Shown here: piece by piece, positions 1 to 6,465 of the stretch
Numbering within the stretch: the first letter of the stretch is position 1
Layout: each line of letters starts with the position of its first letter
NCBI GenBank assembly: GCA_030635485.1
Contig: DAOVYS010000063.1
Span: forward strand, 1-11,218
Reading direction: 5' to 3'
DNA: 11,218 nucleotides
Origin: Pseudomonadota bacterium
GTDB lineage: Bacteria > Desulfobacterota > Desulfobulbia > Desulfobulbales > DAOVYS01
Notes under the pieces: generated by a model
What the model was told of the DNA's origin: nothing
The model's input: only the letters and a program-made list of their open reading frames with translations
Databases searched by the model: none
Translations under genes and position numbers: made by a program

Positions 1-17
1 CATATCACCTTTATATC

Positions 18-293
18 ATGGATAATTTTCCATCTATCTTTCATATCAACCCCAAAAAAAGAAAAAAGTTCAAACCTGATGCCGACTTAAAACTCATGGA
101 CTGAGTCCGGCAAGTGCTTCGATATCATCATTATGCCTATCGGACTGAGCAAACATATTGTAGCTGGATTATCCGGTTTTTAAAATTTTTCAAGTACGAA
201 AAACACCCCAGTAAAATGGGGAAAACTGAAATCGAGGCTTTTTAAAGCCATCTGGCAACAGACCGGAAAGTTTCCGCATCTACCCGGAAACAA
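18..293 (+). pseudogene. Decayed N-terminal fragment of an integron-type tyrosine recombinase
   Basis: One frame from the ATG at 18-20 reads through about 92 codons that match the N-terminal SAM-like (core-binding) domain of environmental integron integrases and related XerC/D-type recombinases. Recognisable pieces in order are KLMD (90-101), VRQVLRYHHYAYRTEQTY (105-158), WIIRF (165-179), HPSKMGKTEIEAF (204-242), SHLA (246-257) and KVSASTRKQ (267-293). Two in-frame stops break it: TGA at 102-104, where the family usually has Gln after MD, and TAA at 243-245, where it usually has Leu in EAFLSHLA. No frameshift is needed. Similarity ends at about 293, where a REP-like palindrome begins, and the whole catalytic domain (R-H-R-Y) is missing. 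Intact proteins of this kind have about 320 residues, so this is a dead remnant. The family is assigned from remembered sequence patterns, and a non-integron phage-type integrase is possible. Confidence 0.8.
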
Positions 294-302
294 TTCACAT
301 AC

Positions 303-334
303 GGCGGATTACGCTTCGCTAATCCGGCCCTACG
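303..334 (-). repeat. REP-like palindrome at the end of the integrase relic
   Basis: CGGATTA at 305-311 pairs with TAATCCG at 320-326. Inside, GC (313-314) pairs with GC (318-319) around a three-base loop, leaving C312 bulged. On the minus strand the palindrome is preceded by GTAG (complement of CTAC at 330-333). A GTAG tetranucleotide before an imperfect palindrome is the classic layout of REP sequences mobilised by RAYT (TnpA-REP) transposases. The same bulged design, with related sequence, recurs at 6242-6320. It begins just where integrase similarity stops. Confidence 0.6.
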
Positions 335-377
335 CTGACTTTAACCCCAAGCTAACACAAAAAAACAACAATGAAAA

Positions 378-417
378 TAAGTACAAGTACTTACCAATCC
401 GTAAGTAGTTGTACTTA
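378..417. repeat. 17-bp inverted repeat with 6-base loop, function unknown
   Basis: TAAGTACAAGTACTTAC (378-394) is the reverse complement of 401-417 except for one mismatch (G387 against G408), with the six-base loop CAATCC. Each arm is itself partly palindromic around AAGTACTT-like sequence. It lies in a gene-free stretch between the integrase relic and the end of the converging tsaE gene. On the minus strand it is followed by TTATTTTCATTG and then a run of T, so it might weakly terminate the tsaE transcript about 120 bases after its stop. An operator or a small mobile element end is equally possible. Confidence 0.5.
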
Positions 418-514
418 CATGAAATCCAATATCTTTGTAAAATCAACCGGTTATACTTGGCATTTTTTAGACAAATGCACGAAAATTTTTTTCGGATCAC
501 AATAAAAAATAGTT

Positions 515-542
515 GTAGAATTTCCGAGACGTCGGATTACGC
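515..542 (+). repeat. Partial REP-like motif overlapping the tsaE stop codon
   Basis: GTAG (515-518) precedes a short hairpin, TCCGA (523-527) with TCGGA (532-536). GTCGGATTACGC (531-542) matches the left arm of the REP-like palindromes at 305 and 6285, but the right arm is missing. The complement of TTACGC supplies the last codon (GCG) and stop (TAA) of tsaE. On the minus strand the hairpin is followed, about 12 bases on, by a T-rich run, so it could act as a poor terminator. Confidence 0.35.
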
Positions 543-1007
543 AAAAACAGATAAAAGTGAAGAGAGCCTTTCGGACCAGACTTGTCCGAAAGCGGTCAGG
601 AGAGCGCTTCTTTCTGATTCTGAAACCAGAAACAATTCAATATGCAGACGGCTGTCAGGCATCAGACTGCCCAACCTGTCAGCCCATTCAACCACTGCCA
701 GGCCTTCCCCGAACAGATACTCATCAAGACCTGCTCCATAAATATCCTCTTCACCTGAAAGACGGTAAAGATCCATATGGTAAAGCGGAATGCGACCCGG
801 ATATTCGTGAAGAAGACTAAAAGTGGGACTTGTGATATAGCAGGAATCCGGCACTTCCAAACCAATAGCGATTGACTTTGTCAACGTGGTCTTGCCGGCG
901 CCCAAAGCGCCTCCCAGGGTGATAACATCACCGGGTGTGGACATCCCGCCGAGACGCCTGCCCAGAATATCGGTGAGTTCAAGGGATGAGAGTGTAAGTT
1001 TTGTCAT
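537..1007 (-). CDS. tsaE: tRNA threonylcarbamoyladenosine biosynthesis ATPase TsaE
   Basis: TsaE is the P-loop ATPase that works with TsaD and TsaB in the cytoplasm to place the threonylcarbamoyl group on A37 of tRNAs reading ANN codons (t6A). The 156-residue product has the full family layout: Walker A GALGAGKT at residues 33-40, the SPTF motif at 60-63, YHMDLYRL at 76-83, and VVEWADRL with its conserved Glu and Trp at 105-112. Length is normal for the family. The ATG at 1007 gives the standard N-terminus. No strong Shine-Dalgarno sequence is visible, and the gene starts 18 bases after the stop of the small haem-protein gene, so translational coupling or read-through within one operon is likely. 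The stop codon lies in a partial REP-like motif. TsaB and TsaD are not in the window. Confidence 0.95.
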   Translation of the reverse strand: MTKLTLSSLELTDILGRRLGGMSTPGDVITLGGALGAGKTTLTKSIAIGLEVPDSCYITSPTFSLLHEYPGRIPLYHMDLYRLSGEEDIYGAGLDEYLFGEGLAVVEWADRLGSLMPDSRLHIELFLVSESERSALLTAFGQVWSERLSSLLSVFA

Positions 1008-1025
1008 AATGGTCAGGCAAAACGG

Positions 1026-1307
1026 CTATTTCTTCTCTTTCTTATGACAGAAAAAACAGCGGTTGGTGCAGTACGTGGTCGCGGGAATAGGGGCTGTCCC
1101 TTTCTCCTTGTGACAATCGAGGCACAGTTTTTCCGCCTTCTTTTTCTTAATTTTATACAAGTCATCATGATCAGTGCTATGGAGAAACTTCGGCGTGGTC
1201 TCGGGAGGGGCGTTCCAGAGAAACAGGAAAATCCCCCCGCAGACAACTATAAAAAGTATGTTTAAAAGAATAACCTTTTTGGATTTTTTTTTGTCAATCA
1301 CAATCAT
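1026..1307 (-). CDS. Small membrane-anchored protein with two CXXCH haem motifs
   Basis: The 93-residue product starts with a short Lys-rich stretch, then one hydrophobic segment (about residues 11-31) that looks like an uncleaved signal anchor, then a charged tail with CLDCH (62-66) and CFFCH (84-88). CXXCH is the covalent c-type haem attachment motif, so the tail should sit in the periplasm and carry up to two haems. An additional Cys at 80 precedes the second motif. I chose the ATG at 1307. The same frame continues up to a TTG at 1313, and a GTG at 1301 has GGGG six bases upstream and could be the real start. The gene lies between a flavoprotein gene and tsaE on the same strand. A role as an electron carrier or assembly factor is inference. 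The two sites could instead bind another metal, because the protein is very small. Confidence 0.7.
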   Translation of the reverse strand: MIVIDKKKSKKVILLNILFIVVCGGIFLFLWNAPPETTPKFLHSTDHDDLYKIKKKKAEKLCLDCHKEKGTAPIPATTYCTNRCFFCHKKEKK

Positions 1308-1336
1308 CCCCAAATTTAGAAGTCTAAAAAGTTAAT

Positions 1337-1427
1337 TGGTTGAGTTGGTTAGTTTGGGAAACAACCACCACCCAACCAATCAACCAATCAACCAATCAAC
1401 CAACTAACCAACTAACCAACTCAACCA
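1337..1427. repeat. AACC octamer array inside an 18-bp inverted repeat
   Basis: On the plus strand, three copies of AACCAATC (1374-1397) are followed by three copies of AACCAACT (1398-1421), in exact 8-base phase. The 18-base arm TGGTTGAGTTGGTTAGTT (1337-1354) is the perfect reverse complement of 1410-1427, so the array can fold into a long hairpin. It fills the 106-base gap between the flavoprotein gene and the haem-protein gene, and the flavoprotein TGA stop (1423-1421) lies in the right arm. Repeat number and function are unknown. It could stabilise the transcript 3' end, attenuate transcription within the operon, or be a simple-sequence expansion. Confidence 0.85.
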
Positions 1428-2446
1428 CTCTCTCCCATTTCCAGGGCGCTGAAATGTATAACCCCCAGACGCATGGCCATTATAAGTGCTTCGATAATCA
1501 GCCGGCCGGCCCGTCTGTTTTTCGCACTGAATTCCAGCAGACGGGTATGCTTCTGTTGCTTATGTATAAGACGCTCAAGTTTTTCGCCATTGTAGTTTTC
1601 ATCAATAATAGTATGCGCTGCGGTCTCTCCGGACAGAATCGCGGGTAATATGCCTTCACCCGTCAGGCCCGAGGCAAGACCCGCCGCATCGCCCACCAGA
1701 AATTTATTGCCAAACCGCCAGCCCCGGTAATCAAAATTAATAAGCGCGGCTTTTGGTTGCAAACCCTTCAGATTGATGCCCCGCCTTTGGGTCCATTCAC
1801 GAAACCCGGCCATAAGCTCCTTTGGCCTGATCACCCTGCGGTCACCAAAGACTCCGACAGACGCGGAATCCTTATGCGGAAATATCCAGGCGTATCCTGT
1901 TCTAAATGATCTTGTGTCCAGATGCCACTCCATCCTCTTAAAATCCCCTGGAACCTGATAATGGATGCCGGCCCCTACGCGTTCGCTTCCTATTCCAAGA
2001 TATCTGCGCACTATTGAAGAGCTGCCGTCCGCCCCGACCAGATATTTATAACCGAACCGCTCTTCCCCTGCCGTTGAAATGTGATTTTTAAAAATCTCAC
2101 GTACAGCCGTGCCTCTCAGCACATTCACTCCGGCTGCCGTTGCCCGATCCACCATCCACTGCCCCAGTCTTTCGCGGTTTACGGTTGCGACAATGGGTGT
2201 CGATTCCCTGATCATGATATTCTGCCATCCGGATACGATATGCTGGGCATAAAACGACTTCTCAATCAGACTCTCATCAACATACTGGATAAGACCTGCC
2301 CAGGTAATGCCTCCTGCGCACACCTTGGGACCAACCAGCCTGTTTTTTTCCAGAACAAGCACGTCCTTTCCGTGCCTGGCAAGAACTTCGGCACAGGTCA
2401 GACCACCGGGCCCGGCCCCCACGACTATTGTGTGAAATTGCCGCAT
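1421..2446 (-). CDS. FAD-dependent oxidoreductase of the geranylgeranyl reductase family
   Basis: The 341-residue product has the hallmarks of the geranylgeranyl reductase-like flavoproteins (p-hydroxybenzoate hydroxylase fold). They are the dinucleotide-binding GAGPGG at residues 10-15 with the ribose-binding Glu at 33, a Cys-containing KVCAGGIT at 41-48, GADGS at 138-142, the family signature GYAWIFP at 184-190, and the second FAD motif GDAAG at 252-256 followed by GLTGEGI. Members reduce isoprenoid chains of lipids or quinones, or act on other polyenes. The substrate here cannot be read from sequence. The start at 2446 is supported by AGGGGG about 10 bases upstream. It is the first of three genes on this strand. 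Its stop codon is inside the AACC repeat hairpin. The short C-terminal part after residue 290 is Lys/Arg-rich and has no visible membrane helix. Confidence 0.88.
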   Translation of the reverse strand: MRQFHTIVVGAGPGGLTCAEVLARHGKDVLVLEKNRLVGPKVCAGGITWAGLIQYVDESLIEKSFYAQHIVSGWQNIMIRESTPIVATVNRERLGQWMVDRATAAGVNVLRGTAVREIFKNHISTAGEERFGYKYLVGADGSSSIVRRYLGIGSERVGAGIHYQVPGDFKRMEWHLDTRSFRTGYAWIFPHKDSASVGVFGDRRVIRPKELMAGFREWTQRRGINLKGLQPKAALINFDYRGWRFGNKFLVGDAAGLASGLTGEGILPAILSGETAAHTIIDENYNGEKLERLIHKQQKHTRLLEFSAKNRRAGRLIIEALIMAMRLGVIHFSALEMGESG

Positions 2447-2657
2447 TTACCGAAATCCCCCTGTCCGGACATTGATGGTCTTGTTAAAAACGCTCGACCC
2501 ACACGTTGACAACTCATTCCGCACGGAACTTAGATTGTTCAACTTCTTCTGTCAAGAATTTAAGCCTGTTTGCCGTTTCATCCTTTGAGCCCGTAAGTGC
2601 TGAAAAAAAACATGCTGAACATACTTTTTCATACAAATTTATCTTTTTCGTTTATTG

Positions 2658-2687
2658 TTGAACCAAATGAAGTTAAATTTCTATGTT
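2658..2687 (+). promoter_or_regulatory. Possible promoter of the M23 peptidase gene
   Basis: TTGAAC (2658-2663) and TATGTT (2682-2687) are spaced by 18 bases in an AT-rich stretch just upstream of the peptidase start. Each matches four of six sigma-70 consensus bases, so this is only a candidate. The rest of the 271-base divergent gap (2447-2718) shows no convincing hairpin, ORF or repeat, and I found no clear promoter for the minus-strand flavoprotein gene. Confidence 0.3.
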
Positions 2688-2718
2688 CAGAGGTTCATAA
2701 TAAAAAAAGGCACTTAAC

Positions 2719-4086
2719 ATGAATTTGGATAAAATCGACAATAGAACAATAAAAAGCAAAGGCAGTGCCCTGGCAGTTGTTGCAATTTTTATGGCAGTAA
2801 TTGCCATACTTGCAATCGGGGCATTAATTCTTCTCTGCGAACGGGAAAGACCGGAATTCACGCTGTTGAGTGACGTTTCGCAGATAGGGCTTGAAAAAGA
2901 GATAGTCTTTTCAGCCACGGACCGGAAAAGAGGCCTACGAAAAATCCAATTATTTATTGTTCAGGGCGACAAACACCTGAAAATCTATCAAAAGGAATTT
3001 CCGGACCAGGACTCCCTTCTGCACCCAGGCCCAGGTCATGCTGAAGAATCACTCTCTGTCGACGCAAAAGCATTAGGCCTTCGCCAAGGCCAGGCCACGC
3101 TCGTTGCCGACGTGTGGGATTTTTCCATGTGGAACTGGGCAAAGGGCAATAAAACGACCCTGACTTATCCAATGAACATTGACACGCATCCTCCGCGTGT
3201 GACCATTATCGACTCACCCACCTACATCAAGGCCGGCGGTTCAGCCATTGTGACATACAAAGTAAATGAACCAACTGAAAAACACGGCGTCATGGTAAAT
3301 GGACATTTTCACCCCGGCCATCCGCTGAAAGAAGGAGTCTTTATCGCGTATATCGGGATTCCGTTTGACACATCCAAAATCGAAAAAGCATATGTATCAG
3401 CTACCGATCGGGCGGAAAACACGGGGCATGACGCATTCGGGATGATCGTCCGAAAGATCAGAATCATACCTGACAGAATCAATGTGAGTGATAATTTTCT
3501 AAATCTCAAACTTCCTGAATTTAGACAAAGATATCCTGACCTTGCAGGTGAACCCATTGAACAGTATCTTTATTTGAACGAGCAGATCAGAAAGGAAAAC
3601 AATGAATTGCTATCCGGCGTATGCGTCAATTCAGAGCCGGACCGGCTCTGGCAAGGGGTCTTTAAACGAATGGCCAGGAGCAGCACAAGGGCCGGTTATC
3701 CTGATCATCGCACCTACTATTACAAGGGTAAAAAAATTGACAACCAGGTCCATTTAGGGATAGACCTGGCCTCGGTACGGCATGCGGAAGTCAAAGCAGC
3801 CAACAGTGGCGTGGTTGTATTTACGGATTATGTGGGACTCTACGGCCAGACAGTTATCCTTGATCACGGACAGGGGGTGTTCAGCCTTTACTCTCACCTG
3901 AGCCGTATAAACGTTGTGCCGGGTGACACGGTTGACTCCAAATCCGTGATCGGCCTCACCGGAAATACCGGAATGGCGCTTGGAGATCATCTGCACTTCA
4001 GTATGCTCGTAAACGGAATCTTTGTAAACCCGCTGGAATGGTGGGACCCCAACTGGTTAAAACTTAATATTCTGAATCTGTTGTAA
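2719..4086 (+). CDS. Membrane-anchored M23 (LytM-type) metallopeptidase
   Basis: M23 peptidases are zinc enzymes that cut peptidoglycan cross-links, or have lost activity and regulate amidases. The 455-residue protein has one N-terminal membrane helix (about residues 17-40) that places the rest in the periplasm. A long beta-rich region without a family I can name follows (about 45-330, with an Ig-like stretch at 150-240). The C-terminal LytM domain (about 340-445) holds the zinc ligands HLGID (His345, Asp349) and HLH (His424-Leu-His426), with the catalytic SHLS (His393) also present, so it should be active. The fold ends in the usual VNPLEW. An AAAAGG sequence about eight bases before the ATG at 2719 supports the start. 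mutL follows after 79 bases, but that spacer holds a hairpin, and functional linkage is not expected. Confidence 0.9.
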   Translation: MNLDKIDNRTIKSKGSALAVVAIFMAVIAILAIGALILLCERERPEFTLLSDVSQIGLEKEIVFSATDRKRGLRKIQLFIVQGDKHLKIYQKEFPDQDSLLHPGPGHAEESLSVDAKALGLRQGQATLVADVWDFSMWNWAKGNKTTLTYPMNIDTHPPRVTIIDSPTYIKAGGSAIVTYKVNEPTEKHGVMVNGHFHPGHPLKEGVFIAYIGIPFDTSKIEKAYVSATDRAENTGHDAFGMIVRKIRIIPDRINVSDNFLNLKLPEFRQRYPDLAGEPIEQYLYLNEQIRKENNELLSGVCVNSEPDRLWQGVFKRMARSSTRAGYPDHRTYYYKGKKIDNQVHLGIDLASVRHAEVKAANSGVVVFTDYVGLYGQTVILDHGQGVFSLYSHLSRINVVPGDTVDSKSVIGLTGNTGMALGDHLHFSMLVNGIFVNPLEWWDPNWLKLNILNLL

Positions 4087-4104
4087 CTATAACTACAGGT
4101 TGTC

Positions 4105-4155
4105 AGGTTCACGGTTTACGGCCCCTTAAACCACTGAACCTCTGAACCCTGAACC
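4105..4155. repeat. Hairpin with phased TGAACC repeats between the peptidase gene and mutL
   Basis: AGGTTCA (4105-4111) pairs with TGAACCT (4135-4141), and GGTTT (4113-4117) with AAACC (4128-4132), leaving C4112 opposite AC as a small internal bulge and a 10-base loop. TGAACC occurs three times (4135, 4143, 4150). No T-run follows, so it is not a standard terminator. The design, a GGTT left arm and repeated AACC right arm, resembles the element at 1337-1427. Confidence 0.6.
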
Positions 4156-4165
4156 CCGGTAACCA

Positions 4166-6139
4166 TTGTCTAAGATAAAAATCCTTTCAGAAAATCTGGC
4201 CAGTCGGATCGCTGCCGGAGAGGTCATTGAGAGGCCTGCCTCCGTGGTCAAAGAACTGGTGGAGAATGGCATTGACGCCGGGGCACGAAATATCATTATC
4301 CAGGTTGAAGGTGCGGGGACAAGACTCATTCGCGTAATTGACGACGGTGAAGGCATGGATCAGGACGACGTCCTTCTCTGCCTGGAAAGCCACGCCACAA
4401 GTAAAATCATCAGCAAGGATCAACTGGACGCCATCCGGACCCTCGGATTCAGAGGTGAGGCAATTCCGAGTATCGGTTCGGTGTCAAGGCTGAACATTAC
4501 ATCCAGGCCTTCATCCGCCCCCCTTGGAACCAGAGCGGAGGTACGGTTCGGCAGACTTATTAAAGTCCACGAAATGGGCTGCAGCCAAGGGACCATCGTG
4601 GAGGTCCGTGACCTTTTCGGCAATGTGCCTGCCAGGAAAAAATTCTTAAAGACGGAACGGACGGAACTCTCCCATATCGAGGAAATAACCAGAAACTACG
4701 CTCTTTCCCGGCCTGACCTTGGGCTGACCTTGAATATCAATGGAAGAGACGTTATTGCCCTTCCAGCCGGAGCCGACACCCTTAAAAGCCGCGTCAAACG
4801 GCTCATTTACCGTCAGGCCACAGGATCTCTTATTCAAATAGGAAACAAATCCAAAACGGAAAACAGCCACAAAGATCTAACCATATCCGGTTATCTTCTG
4901 CCTCCCGATGAAGCCGGGCCGGGGCGTTCAAACCTCAGGCTCTTTGTAAACGGCCGCAGCGTGCGGGACCGCATGATTACCCATGCGGTTGCCGAAGGGC
5001 TCCGCGGCTTCCTTATGAAGGGCAGGAATCCTTCAGGCGTTATATTTATCCGAACGCCGCATGATTCCGTAGATGTAAACGTCCACCCTGCAAAACAGGA
5101 GATCCGTTTTCATAAACCTAACATAATTCACCAGCTGGTTGTAGATGAGGTAAACAGAGGGATAAAAGACTACCAGGATGATGTCAGAAGTTCTCTATTC
5201 CGTGTCCCTTCAAATGGCGGCCGGGTGTCAGCCGAAAATATTTCCACCCGCCCGATGGCTGGACCTGAAACAGAAAAAATTGTTGTTAACCCATCGGCCA
5301 TGCCGCCCCCCGAAAAATCATTCCCCGAGCCGGACCCTTTTCAGGGTATGCAGGTTCGGGAACCGGGACATTTTGTTTCCAACAATGAGCCCCAATATCC
5401 GGATGATTCCCGTGACAGAGCCCAGGAGACTCTCATCCCGCCCTCCGTACCAACACCAAAACAGCCGATTTCAGAACCAATGCGGGAATCCGCGCCCCTA
5501 CAGACAGTTCAGCCGTATCCTGCCATGCCGCCCCTTTCAGAGAGCCTTAAACCGGTAACAGGGTCACTTACACCACTCGGCCAGATTCTTGATTCCTACA
5601 TCCTCTGCAAGTGTAAAAACGGCCTTATCGCCATTGACCAGCATGCGGCCCACGAACGACTCGTCTTTGAGACCCTTAAAAAACAGTTCCTGGGAAAAGG
5701 GGTCGCGAGCCAGGTCCTTATGTTCCCTCTAATAATGGAATGCGACAACGGACAGATCAACATCCTGGAACAGCATGCGGATGAAATCGCAAGACTGGGA
5801 ATCGAGATAAGCGAATTCGGCGGCAACAGTTATGCCTGCCGGGCAATTCCGGCAATCATGTCGCATATCCCGCCTGAAGAAATCATGCGCGGAATCTTTG
5901 AGCAATTCCGGACTAAAAGTGAAGAAGAAAAATCAGGAGCAGCACGGACAGACACCGTTCTGGCCGCTATGGCATGCAGGGCGGCAATCAAGGCCAATCG
6001 TCCGATGAAGGCTGAAGAAATCGACGAGCTTCTAAATAAAATGCAGGAAGCGGAACTCTTCACCCATTGCCCTCACGGCCGGCCGGTCTATAAATATTTC
6101 TCGGATTATGAAATCGGAAAATGGTTTCACCGTACCTGA
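4166..6139 (+). CDS. mutL: DNA mismatch repair protein MutL with endonuclease motif
   Basis: MutL couples mismatch recognition by MutS to strand incision and removal. The 657-residue product begins with the GHKL ATPase domain: the family N-terminus MSKIKIL, IAAGEV, ELVENGIDAGA, DDGEGM, SHATSK and GFRGEA are all visible in the first 100 residues. A transducer domain follows to about 340, then a Pro-rich linker (about 345-465). The C-terminal dimerisation domain carries DQHAAHERLVFE (491-502), which fits the DQHA-X2-E-X4-E metal-binding endonuclease motif, plus ACRAAIKAN (603-611) and CPHGRP (635-640). This MutL should therefore nick DNA itself, unlike the Escherichia coli protein that relies on MutH. 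The start is a TTG, chosen because it gives the conserved N-terminus exactly. The ribosome site before it is weak, which suggests low expression. Confidence 0.97.
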   Translation: MSKIKILSENLASRIAAGEVIERPASVVKELVENGIDAGARNIIIQVEGAGTRLIRVIDDGEGMDQDDVLLCLESHATSKIISKDQLDAIRTLGFRGEAIPSIGSVSRLNITSRPSSAPLGTRAEVRFGRLIKVHEMGCSQGTIVEVRDLFGNVPARKKFLKTERTELSHIEEITRNYALSRPDLGLTLNINGRDVIALPAGADTLKSRVKRLIYRQATGSLIQIGNKSKTENSHKDLTISGYLLPPDEAGPGRSNLRLFVNGRSVRDRMITHAVAEGLRGFLMKGRNPSGVIFIRTPHDSVDVNVHPAKQEIRFHKPNIIHQLVVDEVNRGIKDYQDDVRSSLFRVPSNGGRVSAENISTRPMAGPETEKIVVNPSAMPPPEKSFPEPDPFQGMQVREPGHFVSNNEPQYPDDSRDRAQETLIPPSVPTPKQPISEPMRESAPLQTVQPYPAMPPLSESLKPVTGSLTPLGQILDSYILCKCKNGLIAIDQHAAHERLVFETLKKQFLGKGVASQVLMFPLIMECDNGQINILEQHADEIARLGIEISEFGGNSYACRAIPAIMSHIPPEEIMRGIFEQFRTKSEEEKSGAARTDTVLAAMACRAAIKANRPMKAEEIDELLNKMQEAELFTHCPHGRPVYKYFSDYEIGKWFHRT

Positions 6140-6211
6140 GCCGGCTGTACGCAATTAACTTGGGATAAAAAAGGTAAATATTCGGCCAACCCTTTCCCTA
6201 ATAAAATCAAT

Positions 6212-6320
6212 TGTAGGGGCGGGTTCCAAACCCGCCCTTTTTCGGGGTTAACGAAGCGTAACCCGACAAAAATCAGTTGAAAGCGTCGGGTTACGGCCTA
6301 TCGGCCTAACCCGACCTACA
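6212..6320. repeat. Composite block of three REP-like palindromes bounded by TGTAGG and CCTACA
   Basis: TGTAGG (6212-6217) and CCTACA (6315-6320) are inverted copies that bound the block. Inside are three palindromes. The first is a GC-rich hairpin at 6217-6237 preceded by GTAG. The second pairs GGGTTA (6245-6250) with TAACCC (6259-6264), with a bulged A and a two-base inner stem. The third pairs GTCGGGTTA (6285-6293) with TAACCCGAC (6307-6315), bulged C6294, and an inner GGCC/GGCC stem around TATC; on the minus strand it is preceded by GTAG. GTAG heads pointing outward on both sides fit a BIME-like pair of REPs. No RAYT transposase gene is present in the window. Confidence 0.65.
6217..6242 (+). 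terminator. Rho-independent terminator-like hairpin downstream of mutL
   Basis: GGGCGGGTT (6217-6225) pairs perfectly with AACCCGCCC (6229-6237) around a three-base loop CCA, followed directly by TTTTT (6238-6242). This is a textbook intrinsic terminator in the right orientation, 78 bases after the mutL stop. It is also the first palindrome of the REP-like block, so a repeat may have been taken over as terminator. Confidence 0.75.
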
Positions 6321-6374
6321 TAAGACTAAATAGCCTTTCGGAAACGGACCTAAAACAAAAAGGACAATTATTAT

Positions 6375-6404
6375 TTGAATTTAATTCAATAATTACCCTA
6401 TAAT
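6375..6404 (+). promoter_or_regulatory. Sigma-70-type promoter of the sucrose operon, -35 inside a palindrome
   Basis: TTGAAT (6375-6380) and a perfect TATAAT (6399-6404) are separated by 18 bases, giving an expected start near 6411 and a leader of about 55 bases before the ATG at 6466. The -35 hexamer forms the left part of the palindrome TTGAATTTAATTCAA (6375-6389), a likely site for a dimeric regulator or simply an AT-rich symmetric sequence. GGAGG at 6457-6461 is a strong ribosome binding site four bases before the ATG. Confidence 0.65.
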
Positions 6405-6465
6405 ACATTATGGGATCAAACCGTCCGTAAAAAGCGGGCCTTATCAACCAATAACCGGAGGAGCT

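Noticed and set aside
206..221. CCCCA/TGGGG hairpin as a terminator
   Set aside because: It lies within the coding frame of the integrase relic (HPSKMG), has a five-base stem and no T-run.
409..820. Plus-strand ORFs over the tsaE end
   Set aside because: They run antisense to tsaE, show no family motifs, and tsaE has a complete set of conserved motifs on the other strand.
1374..1421. Octamer array as CRISPR or replication iterons
   Set aside because: Units are 8 bases with no spacers, so not CRISPR; no Rep gene, DnaA boxes or AT-rich melting region beside it supports an origin.
1340..1648. Plus-strand ORF of 102 codons rich in Gln, Thr, Asn and Pro
   Set aside because: It is the translation of the AACC octamer array followed by the antisense of the flavoprotein gene; no ribosome site.
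2506..2536. TTGACA (2506-2511) with TAGATT (2531-2536) as a promoter of the M23 gene
   Set aside because: The 19-base spacing and poor -10 make it weak, and it would leave a leader of about 180 bases; the candidate at 2658-2687 is closer.
6411..6465. Riboswitch in the leader of the sucrose operon
   Set aside because: The leader is about 55 bases with no stable hairpin or known aptamer motif.
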